Origin: Roseateles_B sp041913905
Lineage (GTDB): Bacteria > Pseudomonadota > Gammaproteobacteria > Burkholderiales > Burkholderiaceae_C
Length of the DNA stretch: 64,000 nucleotides
Direction: 5' to 3'
Assembly (NCBI GenBank): GCA_041913905.1
Contig: JAYSEK010000030.1
Location: forward strand, 5,526 to 69,525
Shown here: positions 1 to 10,994 of the stretch, piece after piece
Layout: each line of letters begins with the position of its first letter
Position numbering within the stretch: the stretch's first letter is position 1
Translations under genes and position numbers: made by a program
Notes under the pieces: model-generated
The model's database searches: none
What the model saw: the letters and a program-made list of their open reading frames with translations, nothing else
Told to the model about the DNA's origin: nothing

Positions 1-469
1 CGGCCTCCTGCATCAGGATGCCCTTGGCGCGCTCGATGGTCTTGCGTGCGGCCAACTGGGCCTGGGCGCGGTCGAGCTCCCGACGCAGGGCCAGGTCTTG
101 CTCGAAGCGCGCGATGGCGACCTGCAGCACTGGCGCCAGGCGCTGCGGCTGCAGCCCCGCCACCACGTAGGCGCTCACGCCGGCCTGCAGCGCCCGGCGC
201 ATGGGCGCATCCGCCGGATCCTCGGCAAACACCACCACGGGGCGCGGCAGCGCGTCGTTGATGGCGGCCAGATTCTCCAGCGTGTCACGCGTGGGCGAGT
301 CGGCGTTGACGATCACCACGTCGGGCTGCAGCCTTTGCACGCAGTCGTGGATCAGCGCGGCGTTGTCCACGGTGCCCAGCACCTCGCAGCCCAGCTGCTG
401 CAGCTCCTGCCGCAGCAGCTGGGGGCTGGCCACGCCGTCTTCGATCAGCAGCACGCGGATGCCCCGCAT
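1..469 (-). CDS. ANTAR-domain response regulator (NasT-like), 3' end cut by window edge
   Basis: The minus-strand frame reads a receiver domain starting MRGIRVLLIED, with the likely phospho-acceptor Asp57 in IVNADSP. It then runs into a helical stretch ending RKTIERAKGILMQEA at the left edge, which is the ANTAR signature (ERAKGILM). ANTAR proteins bind dual-hairpin leader RNAs and prevent transcription termination; NasT does this for nitrate assimilation genes, usually with a NasS sensor. About 156 residues are visible; the last 30 to 45 are missing. An in-frame ATG at 502 (MDPHGSTAPGG) is an alternative start, and neither start has a strong ribosome binding site. The target genes and partner lie outside the window, so nitrate control is inferred from family only. 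Confidence 0.85.
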   Translation of the reverse strand, partial: MRGIRVLLIEDGVASPQLLRQELQQLGCEVLGTVDNAALIHDCVQRLQPDVVIVNADSPTRDTLENLAAINDALPRPVVVFAEDPADAPMRRALQAGVSAYVVAGLQPQRLAPVLQVAIARFEQDLALRRELDRAQAQLAARKTIERAKGILMQEA

Positions 470-736
470 GCCGCCCGGTGCTGTACTTCCATGAGGGTCC
501 ATGGCTCGGAGTTTGCAAGTTCCATGCCGTTTTTGGCCCCATCGCGGCGTCTGCTGCCAAATGCATACAAGCCTGCGACGGAAGGGCCGGGCATCATGCG
601 GAGCACAAAAGGGGCTCCCAAGCAGACGTCCCATACAGCGTGCCTCCCTGGTCGGAACCGCCAGCGAGGGATCCCCCGTGCAGTCCCGTGATCCGGGACT
701 GCGATGCCCTCTCTGCCACCCATGGAGATTGCTCTC

Positions 737-2518
737 ATGCTCGCTCGACTCCTTGGCGCCGGTCTGCTGGCCGGCGCCCTTCTTTTCCCGCAGTCCGGAT
801 CCGCCGGCCCGACCAGCATCGCGCTGGGTGACATCGACAAAGGCACGTTCTGCTATGGCGAAGCGCTCAACCTGCGGGCCGACGTCAGCGACCTCAAGAC
901 CGGCTTCAACGGCAGCAACTGGTTGTCCACCATCACGGGCGTCTACGGCCGGCGCTGGCCCAGCGGCAAGGCACTGGCGCAAGCCCAGGCCAACGACCAG
1001 TACTTCAAGGGCTTCGTGGACACCAGCAGCTTCAACAAGCTGGCGGAGTCGCTGATGGTGGCCATCCACGAGGAAACCCATATGTGGGATCTGGACGGCA
1101 GCCGCACGCAGTGGAACAGCTACAGCTCGTCCTGGATCGACGACACGACCCAGTTCCTCAAGTTCCAGCTCTACGACGCCGATGGCGGCTTCCCGCGCAA
1201 GGAGATCCTGGCGCTGATCAAGGATGACGCGTCCTCTGACATGGACAAGCTCTACCTGCAGGACAGCACGCAGGGCGACTACCACCTGCAGGGCGTGACG
1301 GCCGAGCTCAACGCCGGGCTCATGGGCCTGCCCGCGTCCCTGGCCGTGGCCGAGTTCATCGACGGCATCGGCGCGAGCAACGCGCGCGACATCGCCCTGA
1401 CCAACCTCAGCTACCTGCAGCTCTATCTGCGCGTGGCCAAGTCCAGCCACGCGGCCTACTACGCCCGGCTCAAGAGCGATGCCACCTGGCGCAAGTACGT
1501 GCTGGTGCAGTTCCTGCGCACGGCCTACTTCATCACGCAGTCCGACCCCTACGCGGCCAAGCTGGGCAGCGGCAAGGTGCCGGCACTGATCAACCGCGTC
1601 TATGCGCCGGAGAACCTTGCCATCCTAGAGGATTTCAGCGGCTACAAGTTCCCAACGCGCATCAGCGATCACTGCATGGGATCCGGGGCCAACACAGCAC
1701 CGGTGATCACGGGCCAGCCGCAGAACGTCGTCGTCAGCGCAGGCCAGAGCGCCAGCTTCAGCGTGACGGCCAGCGGCGGCGGCCTGAGCTACCAATGGCG
1801 AAAGAACGGCGGCGACGTGCCCGCCAATGGCAATGCGGCGAGCTTCAGCATTGCCAGCGCGCAGGCCGCCGACGCCGGCAGCTACAACGTGCTGGTCAGC
1901 AACAGCCTGGGCACGGTGGCCAGCGCCGCAGCCAGCCTGACGGTCAACCCGGTTGCCGTGCAGGTCAGCGTCAGTCCGGCCAATGCCACGCTGAACATGA
2001 ACGCCACCCAGGCCTTCTCGGCCACCGTCACCGGCAGCAGCAATACGGCGGTCACCTGGTCGGTGGTCGAGCCTGACGGCGGCAGCATCAGTGCCAGCGG
2101 GCTCTATACCGCGCCAGCCAAGCTGGGCACCTTCCACGTCAAGGCCACCAGCCAGGCAGACAGCAGCCGCAGCGCCCAGGCCACCATCGTGGTCAACGGC
2201 CCCACGGACACCGGGACCACCGTCACCGGCACGCTCAGCGCCGGAAAGTCGGTGCGCATTCCGAGCGCCAGCCCCGGCTACTGGCAGATTCCGGGCCGCT
2301 ACAACTTCCGCTTCAACCTGACGGGCCCTGCCAGCGCGGACTTCGACATCTACCTCTACAAGCAGGTGGGCAGCAGCTGGTCCGTCGTGGCCAAGTCCGA
2401 GGGGCCGACCTCGACGGAAGCCATCAGCTATGTCGGCGATGCGGGGCGTTACTACCTCCTGCTGAAGTCCTACTCCGGCAGCGGCGCCTACACACTCAAG
2501 TACTCGCTTTACCCTTGA
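737..2518 (+). CDS. Secreted HExxH-motif protein with two Ig-like domains and a PPC domain
   Basis: About 593 residues. A signal peptide (MLARLLGAGLLAGALLF, cleavage near SGSA) is followed by a 280-residue domain I do not recognise as a named family. That domain contains H111-E-E-T-H115, a zincin-type zinc motif, and Glu190 in VTAEL could be a third ligand. After it come an Ig-like domain (about 320-402, with YQWRKNG), a bacterial Ig/Big-like domain (about 407-490) and a C-terminal pre-peptidase (PPC) domain (about 497-593). I chose the ATG at 737 because GGAG lies 9 bases upstream; in-frame ATGs at 704 and 722 also exist. The tail resembles that of the M4 protease gene downstream, suggesting shared secretion or substrate binding. 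Protease activity is inferred only from HExxH. Confidence 0.85.
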   Translation: MLARLLGAGLLAGALLFPQSGSAGPTSIALGDIDKGTFCYGEALNLRADVSDLKTGFNGSNWLSTITGVYGRRWPSGKALAQAQANDQYFKGFVDTSSFNKLAESLMVAIHEETHMWDLDGSRTQWNSYSSSWIDDTTQFLKFQLYDADGGFPRKEILALIKDDASSDMDKLYLQDSTQGDYHLQGVTAELNAGLMGLPASLAVAEFIDGIGASNARDIALTNLSYLQLYLRVAKSSHAAYYARLKSDATWRKYVLVQFLRTAYFITQSDPYAAKLGSGKVPALINRVYAPENLAILEDFSGYKFPTRISDHCMGSGANTAPVITGQPQNVVVSAGQSASFSVTASGGGLSYQWRKNGGDVPANGNAASFSIASAQAADAGSYNVLVSNSLGTVASAAASLTVNPVAVQVSVSPANATLNMNATQAFSATVTGSSNTAVTWSVVEPDGGSISASGLYTAPAKLGTFHVKATSQADSSRSAQATIVVNGPTDTGTTVTGTLSAGKSVRIPSASPGYWQIPGRYNFRFNLTGPASADFDIYLYKQVGSSWSVVAKSEGPTSTEAISYVGDAGRYYLLLKSYSGSGAYTLKYSLYP

Positions 2519-3131
2519 GTACGACGCGAGCAATAACAAGAAAAGGTGGTGCCTTCTTGTGCCACCTTGGGTGATCCGCCTGAATTCAATACAAGCCGAC
2601 GCCGCAGGAAGTCGGCATCATGGATCCGCCATCGGCAGTCCCTGAAATGCCGCCGGCTTGCTCTTTCTTCAGCACCGATCCCCATCGGTGCTTTTTTTTG
2701 GTTCATCGGAACCTCTTGGCGCACGCCACGCCGCGGGTATTCAGGGGGGGCGAGGTATCCCGAACTTGGCTGCCATTTGTACGCATTTCGCCCATGGTGG
2801 CGCAATCTGTACAAGTGAATGCGAGCGAATGGCGAAATAGTCCGCCCAAACATCGAGGCCGGGCCCCGCATTGCGAGAGCGCCTGGTCCGCGGCACCTTG
2901 ACGGCCACGGCGGCGGGTGTCGACACCGAGGGATGCGCGCCAGCGCCACGCTGTACTTGCAAGAAAGAGCTTCTGCATGGCGCCGAGCCAGGCCCCGCTG
3001 TCCGGGCGGCATTGGCAAGGCCTCAGCCAGCCCGACTCATGGATTCGTCGGGCGATTGAAACGGCAGGAGTCCCAGCCAGGCAACCGAAAGGCTGCCGGC
3101 ATTTTCATTCATAGAGCAAGCGAGACAAGCA
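2519..3131. other. 613-bp intergenic region with hairpins, terminator and inverted repeats
   Basis: No convincing gene is visible; the small open frames here lack coding character. The stretch holds a hairpin with arms AAGGTGG (2543-2549) and CCACCTT (2562-2568), then a strong terminator at 2672-2699. Further on is an AT-richer segment with paired inverted repeats, TTGTAC (2777-2782) with GTACAA (2809-2814) and ATTTCGCC (2785-2792) with GGCGAAAT (2831-2838). The latter could be an operator or the promoter zone for the protease gene starting at 3132. The 180 bases before the terminator could also be a small RNA or a long 3' UTR. Confidence 0.5.
2672..2699 (+). terminator. Rho-independent terminator
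   Basis: Perfect 8-bp stem GCACCGAT/ATCGGTGC with loop CCCC, followed by eight Ts. It lies about 150 bases past the stop of the HExxH protein gene and is the most canonical terminator in the window. Confidence 0.9.
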
Positions 3132-5495
3132 ATGAGCAAGAAAACATCTGAAGCACTGCGAACCCTGTTCGCGCTGGCGGCGGTGGCCTCGGCCACGCAG
3201 GTGCTGGCAGCGGAACGCGTCGACCTAGACCGGGGCACGAAGGCCGCTGGCCGGCAGCTGGTGCCGGGCACCCAGGGCGCCAGCGCGCTGGGCCTTCGCG
3301 CGGAAGACCTGCGCGCCGTGCGCAGCCAGACCTATGCCAACGGCCTGGTGGTGACGCGCCATCAACAGCTGTTCCAGGGCGTTCCCATCTGGGGGCATGG
3401 CATCGTCGAGCATCGTTCCGGCGGCCAGGGCGTCACCTCGGCAGCCTCCAAGTTCACCGGCGTGCTGGTCAACAAGATCGAGCAGGACCTGGCCCATGCA
3501 CGGCCGGGCTTGAGCCAGGCCACCGTGCTTGCCCAAGTACGCGGCCTGGTGCGCGCCGTGGATTCGCGCAATGAGCAGGCCCAACTCTTCGTCCGCCTGG
3601 ACGAGCACAACAAGGCCCAGTTGGTCTACCAGGTGTCGCTGCTGACCGGAAGCGACAAAACGCTGAGCCGCCCCTTCTTCCTGGTTGACGCCAACACGGG
3701 CACGGTGCTCGATCGCTGGGAAGGCCTGAACCATGCCAACGGCACCGGCCCCGGCGGCAACCAGAAGACGAGCATGTATGAGTACGGCAGCAATGGGCGT
3801 CCCTACCTGGACGTGGCCCAGAGCGGCAGCACCTGCAAGCTCGACAGCACCGATGTGATCACGGTCAACCTGAACGGTGGCACCTCAGGCAGCACGGCGC
3901 ACAGCTTCACCTGCCCCCGCAACACGGTGAAGACCATCAACGGCGCCTACTCGCCGCTGAACGACGCCCACCACTTCGGCAACGTCGTGTTCCGCATGTA
4001 CCGTGACTGGCTGGGCGTGCGCCCCATCAGCCAGAAGCTGCAGATGCGCGTGCACTACGGCAGCAACTACGAGAACGCCTTCTGGGACGGCACGGCCATG
4101 ACCTTCGGCGACGGCGGATCGACCTTCTATCCGCTGGTTTCGCTGGACGTGGCCTCGCACGAAGTCAGCCACGGCTTCACGGAACAGAACTCGGGGCTGG
4201 TCTACTCCAAGCAGTCGGGCGGCATGAATGAGGCCTTCTCCGACATGGCCGGCGAAGCCGCCGAGTACTACGACCGCGGCAGCAACGACTGGCTGGTCGG
4301 CGCTGAGATCTACAAGGCCTCCGGCGCCCTGCGCTACATGGACGAGCCGACCAAGGACGGCCGCTCCATCAGCCACGCCTCGAAGTACTCCGATTCGCTG
4401 GACGTGCACCTGAGCTCCGGCGTCTACAACAAGGCCTTCTACACGCTGTCCAACAAATCGGGCTGGAACACGCGCAAGGCCTTCGAGATCTTTGCTGACG
4501 CGAACCGCCTGCACTGGACGCAGAACGAGACCTTCAACAACGGTTCCTGCGGTGTGATGAAGGCTGCGCAGAGTCGCGGCTATTCCGTCGCCGATGTGAT
4601 CAGCGCCTTCAACGTGGTGGGCGTGACCTGCCCGAACCCGCCCAACGACGGGCTGCCGGCCATCAGCAGCCAGCCGGCCAGCGCGACGGTGACGGTGGGT
4701 TCCACGGCGACGTTCAGCGTCACCGCCACCAGCGACACGGCGCTGAGCTACCAGTGGCGCAAGAACGGCACGGCCATCAGCGGCGCCACTTCGGCCAGCT
4801 ACACCACACCGCCCACGACCACCGCCGACAACGGCGCACTCTACAGCGTGGTGGTGACCAATGCCAAGGGCAGCGTGACCAGCGCCAACGCCACCCTCAC
4901 CGTCAAGAGCAGCGACACCTCGCTGCCCGTGATCACCAGCCAGCCGGCCAGCGTGACGGTGAACGCAGGCAACCCGGCGACCTTTTCGGTCACGGCGACC
5001 AGCGGCAGCGCCATGAGCTATCAATGGCGCAAGAACGGCTCCGCCATCAGCGGCGCCACCTCAGCCAGCTACACCACGCCGCCCACGACCACGGCTGACA
5101 ACGGCGCCAACTTCAGCGTGGTCGTCACCAACGCCAATGGCAGCACCACCAGTGGCAATGCCACGCTGACCGTCAATGGCGGCACCGGCGGCACCACGGT
5201 GACGGGCACCTTGAGCGATGGCGGTTCCGCCACCTACCCCAGCGGCAGCCCCGGCTACCACCAGAGCACGGGGGGCGGCAGCTTCAAGATGAACCTGAGC
5301 GGCCCGGCCGGCGCTGACTTCGACCTCTATCTCTACAAGTGGAACGGTGCCTACTGGTCCATCGTCGCGCGGTCCGAGGGCTCTACATCGACGGAGGCCA
5401 TCAACTACACCGGTACGGCGGGCTACTACTACATCGAGGTCTATTCCTACTCGGGCAGCGGGAACTTCACGCTGACCTACACCCTGCCGAAGTAA
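3132..5495 (+). CDS. Secreted thermolysin-family (M4) metalloprotease with Ig repeats and PPC domain
   Basis: 787 residues in the order signal peptide (cleavage near VLAAE), FTP/PepSY-type propeptide (about 40-200), M4 catalytic domain (about 205-505), two tandem Ig-like domains (about 508-593 and 597-682) and a PPC domain (about 689-787). Zinc and catalytic residues are clear: H343-E344-x-x-H347, the Glu ligand E367 in GGMNEAFSD, and H426 in DVHLSSG matching thermolysin His231. Such enzymes are exported as zymogens and degrade extracellular protein; the PPC domain is typically removed or aids secretion. The ribosome binding site is weak. The C-terminal half resembles the gene upstream, so the two probably share a secretion route or a domain-duplication history. 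Confidence 0.96.
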   Translation: MSKKTSEALRTLFALAAVASATQVLAAERVDLDRGTKAAGRQLVPGTQGASALGLRAEDLRAVRSQTYANGLVVTRHQQLFQGVPIWGHGIVEHRSGGQGVTSAASKFTGVLVNKIEQDLAHARPGLSQATVLAQVRGLVRAVDSRNEQAQLFVRLDEHNKAQLVYQVSLLTGSDKTLSRPFFLVDANTGTVLDRWEGLNHANGTGPGGNQKTSMYEYGSNGRPYLDVAQSGSTCKLDSTDVITVNLNGGTSGSTAHSFTCPRNTVKTINGAYSPLNDAHHFGNVVFRMYRDWLGVRPISQKLQMRVHYGSNYENAFWDGTAMTFGDGGSTFYPLVSLDVASHEVSHGFTEQNSGLVYSKQSGGMNEAFSDMAGEAAEYYDRGSNDWLVGAEIYKASGALRYMDEPTKDGRSISHASKYSDSLDVHLSSGVYNKAFYTLSNKSGWNTRKAFEIFADANRLHWTQNETFNNGSCGVMKAAQSRGYSVADVISAFNVVGVTCPNPPNDGLPAISSQPASATVTVGSTATFSVTATSDTALSYQWRKNGTAISGATSASYTTPPTTTADNGALYSVVVTNAKGSVTSANATLTVKSSDTSLPVITSQPASVTVNAGNPATFSVTATSGSAMSYQWRKNGSAISGATSASYTTPPTTTADNGANFSVVVTNANGSTTSGNATLTVNGGTGGTTVTGTLSDGGSATYPSGSPGYHQSTGGGSFKMNLSGPAGADFDLYLYKWNGAYWSIVARSEGSTSTEAINYTGTAGYYYIEVYSYSGSGNFTLTYTLPK
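4657..5181 (+). repeat. Tandem duplication of an Ig-domain coding unit
   Basis: Two units of about 250-270 bases (about 4657-4908 and 4927-5181) encode Ig-like domains that are nearly identical in protein (both include YQWRKNG and SYTTPPTTTADNGA) and very similar in DNA. This points to a recent internal duplication within the M4 protease gene. Confidence 0.85.
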
Positions 5496-5555
5496 GTCGG
5501 GGTGGCTGGGACGCGGCTGGCGCTCGTTCGCCGCCGCGCCCTGCTCCCAGGCCCA

Positions 5556-5589
5556 GCGCCATGCGTCATCGAGCGCATGGCGCTTTTTT
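5556..5589 (+). terminator. Rho-independent terminator after the M4 protease gene
   Basis: Ten-bp stem GCGCCATGCG (5556-5565) with CGCATGGCGC (5574-5583), 8-base loop, then six Ts. It sits between the protease gene and the convergent esterase gene, which ends at 5610. Confidence 0.9.
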
Positions 5590-5609
5590 CATGAGCGCCG
5601 GCCTCCGGT

Positions 5610-6695
5610 TCAGCGCGGCACCTGCGCCAGGAAGAAGGACCAGAAGGTGTCGTCGGCATCCAGGGCCTGCGAAGGCGGCGCCTTGCCGGGGCGGCTGCGC
5701 TCGGCGCCCGGCCAGCTGTGGCCGCCGGTCTCGGTCGTGCACAGCTGAACCTGCACCCCGCCGGCGCAGTGGCTGTAGCGCTCGCACCAGGCGCCAGGCG
5801 CGTCAAGCACCCGTTGCGGCGTGCCGCTGCACTGGTTGCGCTGGGCCCAGCGGCGTTCGGTCTCCGGCACCGAGACGAAGTCCATCACCTTGCTGCTGTC
5901 GCGGAAGGCATCCGGGCCTGCGCCGCCCTGGTAAAGCACGTGGTCGTCGTCCAACGCGTGGATCATCAGCACGGGAATGGGCCGCACCGGATGGCAGCTG
6001 GACGTGGCGTCGGTGCCGGCTACGGCCGCGATGCCGGCCAGCAGATCGCTCATCTCGCAGGCCAGACGGTGGCTCATCATGGCGCCGTTGGACATGCCGA
6101 CGGCGTAGATGCGCCGGGCGTCGACCGGCAGGCGCTGGCGCAGATGCTCGATCAGCGCGCGGACGAAGGCCACGTCCTCGCTGCCGTTGTCCCGGGCCGA
6201 ACCGCAGCAGCCGCCGGCATTCCAGGTGGCCAGATGATGGTTGGGCATGCCGCTGTGACCGTTGGGAAAGACGGCGATGAAGCCGGCGCTGTCGGCCTTG
6301 CTGATCAGACCATAGCGGCTGTCGTCGGCCTGCAGCTCCATGCTGCCACCGCCGCCGTGAAAGGCCAGCACCATGGGCAGCGGCTGGCCCGGACGATGGC
6401 CGGGCGGCATATGGACCATGAAGAGGCGTTCCTGCCCCATCACCACGATGCGGCCCTTGTGCGTGCCGGGGCGGGACAGGTCGACATTCGTTTCGGCACC
6501 CGGCTTGCGCACTTCGCGGCGCTCGGCCATGCGTTCGCGGATGCGCTCCCGAACACCACCCTGCTGGGCCTGCACGCCGGGCGCGGCGCCCATCAGCGTC
6601 AGGGCCGCCAGCAGGCCGGCCAGCAGTTGCAGCGGGCGCGAGCTTCCGAGGCCATGGAGGCGGCCCGGCGTTTTCTGGTGCATCGGCAGGTTCAT
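5610..6695 (-). CDS. PHB-depolymerase-type esterase (LpqC/feruloyl esterase family), secreted
   Basis: 361 residues with an N-terminal signal peptide (hydrophobic LQLLAGLLAALTLMG, cleavage near VQA). Serine hydrolase landmarks are visible: the oxyanion region HGGGGSME (113-120), nucleophile S202 in GMSNG, an acidic cluster D249-D251, and H326 in GGHSWPG. The family includes extracellular poly(3-hydroxybutyrate) depolymerases and feruloyl or acetyl-xylan esterases; the substrate cannot be read from the sequence. The start at 6695 is set by AAGGAG eight bases upstream; the open frame continues upstream but overlaps the next gene. It is 40 bases downstream of the UreE-like gene and may be cotranscribed with it. 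Confidence 0.92.
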   Translation of the reverse strand: MNLPMHQKTPGRLHGLGSSRPLQLLAGLLAALTLMGAAPGVQAQQGGVRERIRERMAERREVRKPGAETNVDLSRPGTHKGRIVVMGQERLFMVHMPPGHRPGQPLPMVLAFHGGGGSMELQADDSRYGLISKADSAGFIAVFPNGHSGMPNHHLATWNAGGCCGSARDNGSEDVAFVRALIEHLRQRLPVDARRIYAVGMSNGAMMSHRLACEMSDLLAGIAAVAGTDATSSCHPVRPIPVLMIHALDDDHVLYQGGAGPDAFRDSSKVMDFVSVPETERRWAQRNQCSGTPQRVLDAPGAWCERYSHCAGGVQVQLCTTETGGHSWPGAERSRPGKAPPSQALDADDTFWSFFLAQVPR

Positions 6696-6735
6696 GCCAT
6701 GTTCTCCTTGAAGACGCCCGGCCGGCGGCCGGGTC

Positions 6736-7188
6736 TCAGTGCTTGTCGTGGTGCCCGTGCGACCCGTGGCCGTGTGAATGGGAATGCTCGTGATGGTCAT
6801 GCCCGCAGTCCGGGCCGTGCACATGCGCTTCGGCCTTGACGGCCACCGCCACGGGCTTGCCGCGCGGGGTGTGGCCATGGCCGCAGCCGGGGCCGTGCAC
6901 GTGGCCTTGCTCATGCCCGTGGCCGCAGTCCGGGCCATGCACATGCGGCGCGGGTGCATGGGGTGCGACGACGCGAACCAGTGAGCCGTCCTCTGCCACC
7001 AGCACGTCGCCGTCATGCAGCTGCGTGCCTTCGGGCAGCTGTACCTGCAAGGTCCGCGACAGGCTGTCGACCGCCTGGAAACGGGCCGATGCCGTCTGGC
7101 CGGCGTCCAGCGTCACCTGGGCGGCTCGCTTGAGCAGCACGGCGGCCAGGCCTTGGCCCTGGGGCAGGAATTTGGAAACTTGGGTCAT
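6736..7188 (-). CDS. UreE N-terminal-like protein with long His-rich tail
   Basis: 150 residues. Positions 1-75 resemble the N-terminal domain of Burkholderiales UreE urease nickel chaperones (FLPQGQGLAAVLLKRAAQV, then LPEGTQLHDGDVLVAEDGS). In UreE the next domain carries the dimeric nickel site. Here it is absent and the chain goes straight into a tail (77-150) with about 22 histidines and three copies of HVHGPxCGH. No urease genes are nearby. The protein may be a nickel, zinc or cobalt store or metallochaperone. The start ATG at 7188 is preceded by a weak GAGAGA. It is not a normal UreE, so I give no gene symbol. Confidence 0.8.
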   Translation of the reverse strand: MTQVSKFLPQGQGLAAVLLKRAAQVTLDAGQTASARFQAVDSLSRTLQVQLPEGTQLHDGDVLVAEDGSLVRVVAPHAPAPHVHGPDCGHGHEQGHVHGPGCGHGHTPRGKPVAVAVKAEAHVHGPDCGHDHHEHSHSHGHGSHGHHDKH

Positions 7189-7558
7189 GGTGGATCTCTC
7201 GAAGAAGGGGCTGCGAACAGGCGGCTGCAGGCATTGTCCGTGATCGCGCTGCCGCTCCCCCGCTCCCCCGCTCCTTCTGGCCGCCATTGCAGCCGAGGCC
7301 GGTCGCTTGGCACATGTCCCGTCGGTCAAGAATTGCGAAGCTGGGCAATGAAGTGTGCGGGGCAGCCTCCATGCCGGGAGCAGAGGCTGGACGCGGGCTT
7401 TCGCACCCCGCACCGACTCGCGCGAATAGCGCCCGATAGCACGCAATAGCGTCCAATTCGCCAATCGGGCCGCCCGGCGGCGGCGTTCGAACCTCGAAAA
7501 CCGCCGTTCAGGGCGCCCCCAATGGCGGCGCGGGGGGCACGGGCTATGCTCGCGCGCC
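7189..7558. other. 370-bp divergent intergenic region with helically phased repeats
   Basis: Separates the UreE-like gene (minus) from the amidohydrolase gene (plus), so it should hold both promoters. Three consecutive 10-base units, each ending in ATAGC, occupy 7421-7450 (cgcgAATAGC, gcccGATAGC, acgcAATAGC). Their period of one helical turn is what a regulator contacting one DNA face would need. I see no gene in this stretch. Confidence 0.5.
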
Positions 7559-10873
<3,315 letters not shown>

Positions 10874-10949
10874 GTCGACCTGGTGAGGTCAGTGCAGGGA
10901 GCGGCTGCAGCATGCCCTTCCCGCCGGCCATCCGGCCTGGTTTGCAAGG

Positions 10950-10980
10950 AAAAGGGGCGCCCCTGGTGGACGCCCCTTTT
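10950..10980. terminator. Bidirectional terminator between convergent genes
   Basis: Ten-bp stem AAAAGGGGCG (10950-10959) with CGCCCCTTTT (10971-10980) and an 11-base loop. A-runs and T-runs on the two flanks let it serve the amidohydrolase gene (plus) and the DegP-like gene (minus). Confidence 0.85.
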
Positions 10981-10994
10981 CGCGCGGCTGACAC

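Noticed and set aside
2819..3151. Small plus-strand open frame before the M4 protease
   Set aside because: No ribosome site, no recognisable domain, and it overlaps the protease start in another frame.
6696..7016. N-terminal extension of the esterase reading frame
   Set aside because: It overlaps the UreE-like gene in another frame and lacks a ribosome site; the signal peptide and AAGGAG fix the start at 6695.
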